A stretch of 6,597 nt of DNA from BRH-c25 sp029553855 (GTDB lineage Bacteria > Bacillota > Clostridia > Lutisporales > Lutisporaceae): NCBI GenBank assembly GCA_035375865.1, contig DAOSQO010000139.1, forward strand, positions 1 through 6,597, read 5' to 3'. Below the pieces are notes generated by a model. That model was given only the letters and a program-made list of their open reading frames with translations, was not told the origin of the DNA and did not search any database. The position numbers and the translations under genes are program-made. Every line of letters begins with the position of its first letter. The stretch's first letter is position 1. This document shows, piece by piece, positions 1 to 4,681 of the stretch.

Positions 1-234
1 TGTCACTGAGCAAAGGTTTCTGCTCTCTTGAATTGCTTCAGAAAAGGAAACGCACTAAATGTAGACCACTTCCTCGACTTGGTACGGAAGTACACAGAAA
101 TACAGGAACTCACAGCGGAGATTATTCGGGAGTTCGTTGAAAAAATCTATGTTTACAAGGTACAGCGCATCAAAATCGTTTATAACTGCATTGGCGAGTT
201 TGACCCACCGGTTACTATATCCGCCCCGGAATAA
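1..234 (+). pseudogene. C-terminal remnant of a large serine recombinase (DUF4368 type)
   Basis: This is the decayed tail of a site-specific recombinase of the kind that excises and integrates clostridial mobile elements. From about 58 to 234 the reading frame gives NVDHFLDLVRKYTEIQEL followed by TAEIIREFVEKIYVY and VQRIKIVYNCIGEF. I recognise this as the DUF4368 C-terminal domain of Tn4451/TnpX-like large serine recombinases. The 'KIYVYKVQRIKI' join looks shorter than usual, as if the small turn between two strands were lost. Upstream, this frame meets a TGA at 7-9. Family-like residues continue in other frames: VTEQRFLLS in the frame starting at 2, and LELLQKRKRTK at 27-59. This suggests at least two frame changes or deletions. 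Catalytic and DNA-binding domains are absent or lie outside the window. The piece marks an old mobile-element end and is probably non-functional. Family assignment is from memory of the motif. Confidence -1.
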
Positions 235-239
235 GAAAA

Positions 240-277
240 ATCGGCATAGCCGGTAATACATACCAAACTATGCCGAT
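240..277 (+). terminator. Hairpin just downstream of the recombinase remnant
   Basis: ATCGGCATAG at 240-249 is a perfect 10-bp inverted match to CTATGCCGAT at 268-277, with an 18-nt loop. It starts six bases after the recombinase stop codon, where an intrinsic terminator is expected. The 3' side is only modestly T-rich (ATTT, then CTCC), so termination efficiency is doubtful. A second small stem, GGGATT/AATCCC at 286-300, follows immediately. Either could instead be part of the end structure of the former mobile element. Confidence -1.
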
Positions 278-459
278 ATTTCTCCGGGATTAAAAATCCC
301 TAAGATGAACCCGAAAAAGGCTGTTGTTTTTTTACCTTTCGGCAATGAAGCAAAGTCACCTTGCAAATATCACACAAATTTAATCTACGCATACTATATA
401 AACTATAGGCGTTCGTGGTGCCGTATATGAGAAAGTAAAGCTTCAGAAGGAGATTTTCA

Positions 460-1152
460 ATGCATGAATTTATATCAATAATAATCAGCAGCTTCCACAT
501 AGCATTACTCAATATAATGCTAAGCTGTGACAGTATTAGTGTAATAACACTCATTACCCGTAAATTACCTGTAAGATTTGCCCAAAAAGCATATGTAATC
601 GGTATTACTATTGCTGTGGTATTAACAATATTTTTTACTTCCATCGCCAGTTTCATTATGGAAATACAATGGCTTCCTGTACAACTAATTGGCGGATTAT
701 TGTTAGTAAAGATTACTATAGATTTGATAAAATCAAACGGTTATAAAGATGAAATCAAGATGGATGACAATCAAAAAGAAAATTATATAGAATTCTGGTC
801 AGCAGTTAATATTGTTATATTGGCGGATATAACGCTCAGCATGGATAATGTTTTGGCAATTGCAGGAGCAGCCAACGGCAGCATAACGACAATCGCACTT
901 GGGTTATTGATAAGTTTACCCTTTATTCTGTATGCAAGCCAGTATTGTATTATAATAATACAGAAAAATAGATTTGTACTTTATATAAGCGGAGCTATTT
1001 TAATCTATACTGCGTCTGAAATGATTTTCTCGCATAAAGTTATTGCTACGTTTATCCCTCATATCATCATCCTTATTGCTCCTTTATTAAATTCACTCTT
1101 GATACTATTATATGGTGTATATGTCATGAAAATTAAGTGCCGGCAAATTTAA
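460..1152 (+). CDS. TerC/YjbE-family integral membrane protein, probable Mn2+ exporter
   Basis: This is a 230-residue, very hydrophobic protein with about seven membrane segments, near residues 8-28, 44-66, 73-91, 115-135, 143-164, 172-190 and 199-221. The signature ADITLSMDNVLAIAGAANG (122-140) is the second acidic 'DN' motif of the TerC superfamily, and WLPVQLIGGLLLVKI (71-85) is also typical of the YjbE branch. Members of this family (YkoY, MeeF, Alx) export Mn2+ or supply it to secreted enzymes; that role here is inferred. The first motif, usually GDN in helix 1, reads C23-D24-S25, so the Asp is kept but the Asn is replaced. The length is normal for the family. The start is supported by AAGGAG at 447-452, 7 nt before the ATG. 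The gene stands alone and converges on the cation ATPase gene. No yybP-ykoY riboswitch is visible in its 225-bp upstream spacer, and no convincing promoter pair was found, only AT-rich -10-like sequence near 392-402. Confidence -1.
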   Translation: MHEFISIIISSFHIALLNIMLSCDSISVITLITRKLPVRFAQKAYVIGITIAVVLTIFFTSIASFIMEIQWLPVQLIGGLLLVKITIDLIKSNGYKDEIKMDDNQKENYIEFWSAVNIVILADITLSMDNVLAIAGAANGSITTIALGLLISLPFILYASQYCIIIIQKNRFVLYISGAILIYTASEMIFSHKVIATFIPHIIILIAPLLNSLLILLYGVYVMKIKCRQI

Positions 1153-1169
1153 CGTTAGGTTTATAATAT

Positions 1170-1275
1170 AAATAAAGTCAATCAAGAAGACATACGCCTC
1201 TACCTATTTTGAAAATCGGAATACGCATTTATAAAAGCAGGAGAAGTATTCACGTCCTGTTACATTGACTTATTT
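1170..1275. terminator. Nested inverted repeats between convergent genes; possible bidirectional terminator
   Basis: The outer arms AAATA-A-AGTCAAT (1170-1182) and ATTGACTTATTT (1264-1275) pair over 12 bp with one bulged A. Inside, CAGGA (1238-1242) pairs with TCCTG (1255-1259). On the minus strand the inner stem is followed by CTTTTAT, which could end ATPase transcription. On the plus strand the outer stem is followed by a T-rich stretch reaching into the ATPase coding end. The spacer holds no credible gene. The stems are weak, so this is a tentative call. Confidence -1.
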
Positions 1276-1278
1276 ATT

Positions 1279-4200
1279 TTAAATATACTTTTTTATTTTT
1301 TCTCTATTAAAATAAATAAACTTTTCCAATTCCCTGAATAGTGTCCCCGCCATAAGAGTCCAGAGTCCGACATACAATATTTTCAGCCACATGCTTAATG
1401 GCAGAGGCTGTGTTCCGAAAAAGCTGCCCCCAAACTGGGTGATAAATACCTGAACTATGGAAACAACAGTTAAAACAAAAAGAAAGCTATGGCTTCTGCT
1501 TAAACCTTTTGTTATTGAGCTGTCAGGTTTTATTACTCTTGCATTAAACAGATTAAACACCTGCATGGATATATAACAGGTAAATAAAGCGGTAGAAAAT
1601 GCCAGGCTGCCTTTAAGTTTTGATGCTCCTAATATATCAAATGCCTGAAATGACATAATAATAATTGTAAAGAAGGTGCCCATGGATAGTATGTTGAATA
1701 CCATGTATTTGTTAATAAACGGATCATCTTTCTTTTTCGGTTTTTCTTTCATGATTTCATCCTTTGGCGGTTCAAGTCCCAATGCAAACGCCGCCAATGT
1801 ATCCATCACTATGTTTACCCAAAGCAGCTGCAAAACAGTCAAGGGCATCATTTGAAAATGATAATCGGGAAATATCGTTTTTAGTATAGGGCTAAAAATC
1901 GCAATGGCAAGTGCAGAAAAATTTATTGTTAATTGAAACTGTAAGAACTTTTGTACATTTTCATATAATGTTCTTCCCCATTTTATGGCTTTAACAATGC
2001 TTCCAAAGTTATCGTCAGTAAGAACAATATCACTTGCCTCTTTTGCTACATCAGTGCCTTTCAGTCCCATAGCAATTCCAACATCGGCCTTTTTAAGCGC
2101 CGGAGCATCATTTGTTCCGTCACCCGTTACTGCGACAACTTTTCCCGTTGATTGTATAAGGTATACGAGTCTCTCTTTATCCGGAGGAGTAGCCCGGGCA
2201 AGTACGACCAAATTATCAAGCAAATGTAAAATCTCTTCATCCGACTTACTTTGGAATTCTGTACCTTCCATTAAAATATCATGTTGTTCATCCTGCAGCA
2301 AACATGCATCAAGAGCGATTGCCTTTGCAGTTTCGATATTGTCTCCTGTTACCATCTTGACATCTATGCCGGCGGTCTTAGCTGTATTTATTGCAGAAGG
2401 CACATCTTCCCGAATAGGGTCGCTGATTCCGAATAAGCCCAAGAATATTAAATCATCTTCAAGTTCGGTTTCCACACTATAGTTTTGGCTTATTTCAATC
2501 TTATAAGCAAAAGCTATAACCCTCATTGCCTTTCTGCTCATCATTGACAGTTTCCGTTTCACATTTTCACGATGCTCATTAAATGGTTCAATGCCGGATT
2601 CAATATTGATTTTTGTGCATAGCCCAAATAGCTTTTCGGGAGCGCCTTTCACAAGCACTACTTTACAGCCCTGGCTACGTTTTCTATACGACGCCAGACA
2701 GCGTGAAGTGCCCGTCAGGTTAATTTTGCATGCATTGCAGTTAGTATAACCTGTAACTGTAGTCATGAGTTTTCTATTTGAGTCAAAGGATATTCGCTTG
2801 TAGATCGGGGAAATTTCTCTTATCACGCGGTAATCGGAATTTATTCGTGCCAAAAAGCTCAATAAAGCTCCTTCTGTAGTATTGCCTATGATTTTGAGAT
2901 GCTTACCGGTTTCATCCATGGATATAACAGCGGTCGAATTCACGGCGATAGAAAGCTTCAATAACTCATAAAGAGGCTCATTGCATATGGTATAAAAATT
3001 ATCTGAGGAATATTCTTTGCCTGCAAACAATACTTCACTTACTTCCATTTGATTCTTAGTAAGGGTACCGGTTTTATCGCTGCATATTACATTAACCGAG
3101 CCGATTGTTTCAGTAGCAAGCATTTTTCTTACAAGATTATTGTCCTGCCTGATTTTTCTCATACTTAAAGCAAGGCTTATAGTTACTGCCATTGGAAGCC
3201 CTTCGGGTACTGCTACCACGATAATTGTAACAGCTACTATAAAAAAATCCAGCATATGCCTGATATTTGACAGGACATCTTTAATTGTAAACAATGTGCC
3301 TGTAGGTTTACCTATAAAGAATGTCAGAAATATTAAACCGGAAGCCGCAACTATAGGACTTGCAAATGAAGCGAAGTTCTTTAATGCCTTGTTTCCGCAA
3401 ATGAATATTAATATTGTAGAAGCTGAAACCAGTATAAACCAGATAATTATTTTTTGTTTAATCATGCCAGATATTACGCCAAATTCGCCCATGAAAACCG
3501 AAGAGGTAAGCAAGGCAAAAAGTATTAGTATTGCAGCAGTTGTACCAATTACGCTGATTTGCTTTGCAAGTTTGCCAAGCTTGTATTGCAGCGGTGTTTC
3601 ATCATCTGTTTCCTGGGAAAGTGCTTTTAGTATGGCTCCCATTTGCATATTATCCCCTACATTTGTAACTATTGCTTTGCAGGAACCGGTCATAACCATA
3701 GTTCCGCCTATAAGTATCGGAGCCTCCGGGCTTTTTACCACAGGTGCAGATTCACCTGTCATGAGTGATTCATCCGTTAGAAAGTCTGAACCATCAATAA
3801 ATACTGCATCAGCGGGCACTTTATCGCCGCTTTCCAGTTCAATTATGTCGCCTGCTACTAATTCAATGGTTGATATAATCTTAAGTACACCTGATCTTAT
3901 TACCTTTACCGAAATATTCTCATTGTCTGATTTTAATATTTCAAAAGCTTTGTCTGCTTTATACTCGCTCCAGAAGCTTACGGTGGTTGCAACAAATACT
4001 GCAAGTATTATGGCAAAACCGTCATAGGGCATCTCTTTTTTATACAAACCGATAGCAATGGCCAGTAATGCACAAACACATAATACTACTATCGTTGCGT
4101 CTTTAAATTTATCCAGGTATTGCTTCCATATGGGTGTTTTTTTTGCAGGTGTTATTTTGTTTTCACCGTATCTTTTGCGGTTTTCTTCAACCCAATGTTC

Positions 4201-4293
4201 ATTTAATCCTCTATGGGTATCTGATGAATAAAATATTGCTAATTCATCAACGCTTGTACTCCTCTCTGAAGAATACTGTCTGTTGTAAGCCAT
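1279..4293 (-). CDS. Calcium-translocating P-type ATPase, PMCA-like (P2B type)
   Basis: This is an ATP-driven cation pump of the plasma membrane, expected to export Ca2+ from the cytoplasm; Mn2+ is possible as an alternative substrate. P-type landmarks, in order: TGES (179-182) in the actuator domain, PEGLP (363-367) in M4, phosphorylated Asp406 in SDKTGT, KGAPE (549-553) for nucleotide binding, DPIR (625-628), MVTGDN (647-652) and TGDGTNDAP (723-731). M6 reads LWVNIVMDTLAAFAL, with Asn827 and Asp831. M5 (KFLQFQLTINFSA) lacks the acidic residue of SERCA. Both features fit the one-Ca2+ PMCA class. At 1004 residues it is longer than the roughly 870-900 I expect for bacterial members. The extra length is an M3-M4 segment with two additional hydrophobic stretches (about 269-345) and a Cys-rich stretch in the nucleotide domain (about 515-545). 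The start is supported by AAGGAGAGG on the minus strand (4299-4307), 5 nt before the ATG. No frameshift is visible and all catalytic motifs are intact. Confidence -1.
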   Translation of the reverse strand: MAYNRQYSSERSTSVDELAIFYSSDTHRGLNEHWVEENRKRYGENKITPAKKTPIWKQYLDKFKDATIVVLCVCALLAIAIGLYKKEMPYDGFAIILAVFVATTVSFWSEYKADKAFEILKSDNENISVKVIRSGVLKIISTIELVAGDIIELESGDKVPADAVFIDGSDFLTDESLMTGESAPVVKSPEAPILIGGTMVMTGSCKAIVTNVGDNMQMGAILKALSQETDDETPLQYKLGKLAKQISVIGTTAAILILFALLTSSVFMGEFGVISGMIKQKIIIWFILVSASTILIFICGNKALKNFASFASPIVAASGLIFLTFFIGKPTGTLFTIKDVLSNIRHMLDFFIVAVTIIVVAVPEGLPMAVTISLALSMRKIRQDNNLVRKMLATETIGSVNVICSDKTGTLTKNQMEVSEVLFAGKEYSSDNFYTICNEPLYELLKLSIAVNSTAVISMDETGKHLKIIGNTTEGALLSFLARINSDYRVIREISPIYKRISFDSNRKLMTTVTGYTNCNACKINLTGTSRCLASYRKRSQGCKVVLVKGAPEKLFGLCTKINIESGIEPFNEHRENVKRKLSMMSRKAMRVIAFAYKIEISQNYSVETELEDDLIFLGLFGISDPIREDVPSAINTAKTAGIDVKMVTGDNIETAKAIALDACLLQDEQHDILMEGTEFQSKSDEEILHLLDNLVVLARATPPDKERLVYLIQSTGKVVAVTGDGTNDAPALKKADVGIAMGLKGTDVAKEASDIVLTDDNFGSIVKAIKWGRTLYENVQKFLQFQLTINFSALAIAIFSPILKTIFPDYHFQMMPLTVLQLLWVNIVMDTLAAFALGLEPPKDEIMKEKPKKKDDPFINKYMVFNILSMGTFFTIIIMSFQAFDILGASKLKGSLAFSTALFTCYISMQVFNLFNARVIKPDSSITKGLSRSHSFLFVLTVVSIVQVFITQFGGSFFGTQPLPLSMWLKILYVGLWTLMAGTLFRELEKFIYFNREKIKKYI

Positions 4294-4332
4294 TTATACC
4301 TCTCCTTTCATGAAGGTGCGATAAAGCAGTAA

Positions 4333-4362
4333 TCTATAGCAGCTGCATGGCCATCATTTCAA
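4333..4362 (-). promoter_or_regulatory. Probable sigma-A promoter of the Ca2+ ATPase gene
   Basis: On the minus strand, TTGAAA (4357-4362) and TATAGA (4333-4338) are separated by 18 nt, and a TGC immediately before the -10 makes an extended -10. This would give a 5' leader of about 30-35 nt ending in the strong ribosome binding site. The spacer contains two adjacent perfect 8-bp palindromes, GCAGCTGC (4339-4346) and ATGGCCAT (4347-4354), which could serve as an operator. No regulator can be named. Confidence -1.
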
Positions 4363-4366
4363 TGCC

Positions 4367-4395
4367 TGTACATTTATATGCGGCCTTTTTATAAT
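4367..4395 (+). promoter_or_regulatory. Probable promoter of hflX, back to back with the ATPase promoter
   Basis: TGTACA (4367-4372) and a perfect TATAAT (4390-4395) are separated by 17 nt. The -35 lies only 4 bp from the -35 of the divergent ATPase promoter. A start near 4402 would give an unusually long leader of about 280 nt before hflX. A weaker alternative is TTGGTG (4409-4414) with TAGAAT (4433-4438), spacing 18 nt. A third weak candidate near hflX is TTGCAT (4611-4616) with TATCTT (4634-4639), spacing 17 nt. Confidence -1.
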
Positions 4396-4429
4396 TCATG
4401 TCCATTTTTTGGTGGTGACTATTTTTGGC

Positions 4430-4464
4430 TTATAGAATTGGGGATATTTTTATGCCTCGTTATA
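4430..4464 (+). repeat. Direct repeat copy 1 in the hflX leader (SD plus ATG unit)
   Basis: This 35-bp unit recurs at 4576-4610 with 30 of 35 bases identical and an offset of 146 bp. It contains GGGG (4440-4443) followed, 8 nt later, by ATG CCT CGT TAT (from 4452), so it looks like a complete translation start signal. The part TGCCTCGTT (4453-4461) has a perfect inverted copy at 4521-4529. Confidence -1.
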
Positions 4465-4493
4465 ACAAGATTACAATGAAGGTTTTTTGCTGA
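4452..4493 (+). CDS. Possible 13-residue leader peptide upstream of hflX
   Basis: The ORF reads MPRYNKITMKVFC and stops at TGA 4491-4493. Its start has a GGGG Shine-Dalgarno-like sequence 8 nt upstream. The stop falls in the loop of an 11-bp hairpin (4480-4507), and the first codons overlap a sequence able to pair with 4521-4529. A ribosome moving or stalling here would change the fold of the downstream RNA. This is the arrangement of attenuation leaders, and the Listeria hflX homologue hflXr is known to be controlled by a short upstream ORF. An ORF this short can arise by chance. The support is the start signal, the position and the repetition of the same start in the second repeat copy. Confidence -1.
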   Translation: MPRYNKITMKVFC

Positions 4494-4507
4494 AATGCAA
4501 AAAACCT
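4480..4507 (+). promoter_or_regulatory. Perfect 11-bp hairpin in the hflX leader
   Basis: AGGTTTTTTGC (4480-4490) pairs perfectly with GCAAAAAACCT (4497-4507), leaving the 6-nt loop TGAAAT that carries the leader peptide stop. It is not followed by a T-tract on either strand, so it is not a simple terminator. A further 7-bp stem, AGGCAGA/TCTGCCT (4525-4531 with 4538-4544), lies downstream and competes for the bases at 4521-4529. Confidence -1.
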
Positions 4508-4575
4508 ACCCGGGCGTTTCAACGAGGCAGAGAGCCATCTGCCTGACATATGTATTGAAAATGGGAGGCTGCCAT

Positions 4576-4610
4576 TTATAAAAACGGGGATTTTTTCATG
4601 CCTCGTTATA
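4576..4610 (+). repeat. Direct repeat copy 2 in the hflX leader (SD plus ATG unit)
   Basis: This is the second copy of the unit at 4430-4464. GGGG (4586-4589) precedes ATG at 4598 by 8 nt, again followed by CCT CGT TAT. The mini-ORF here is only MPRYIA and stops at 4616-4618. A further ATG at 4615, overlapping that stop, opens an 11-codon frame ending at 4650. TGCCTCGTT (4599-4607) can pair with 4521-4529, in competition with the first copy. It lies about 70 bp before the hflX start. Confidence -1.
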
Positions 4611-4681
4611 TTGCATGAAAATATATGATAGAATATCTTTAATGGTCTGATCAGGCTTTTAATCTTAAACGGAGTGATTGG

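Noticed and set aside
235..459. Possible yybP-ykoY riboswitch upstream of the TerC-family gene
   Set aside because: The family often has one, but the conserved GGGGAGUAGC core and the paired downstream element are not present. Only weak stems such as CCGAAA/TTTCGG (311-316 with 337-342) are seen.
300..656. 118-codon minus-strand frame overlapping the TerC-family start
   Set aside because: It is hydrophobic only because it mirrors the membrane-protein gene; it has no start signal and no family resemblance.
1985..2482. 165-codon plus-strand frame within the ATPase gene
   Set aside because: It is a shadow of the ATPase P-domain coding sequence, rich in Ser and Ala, with no ribosome binding site.
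3140..4027. 295-codon open frame on the plus strand opposite the ATPase
   Set aside because: It is antisense to a complete P-type ATPase with all motifs intact. The translation is Ser/Ile/Thr-rich with no recognisable domain, as expected of a shadow frame.
4495..4581. 28-codon ORF starting at the ATG after the leader peptide stop
   Set aside because: It has no Shine-Dalgarno sequence and its composition is not protein-like. It overlaps the pairing elements of the leader, so it is more likely a chance frame.
4587..4607. Intrinsic terminator at the T-run before the second repeat's ATG
   Set aside because: The six-T run (4591-4596) is not directly preceded by a stable stem. The closest stem, AAATGG/CCATTT (4559-4577), ends 13 nt earlier.
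4294..4681. T-box or other known riboswitch in the hflX leader
   Set aside because: No T-box AGGGUGGNACCGCG sequence or other riboswitch core that I recognise is present.
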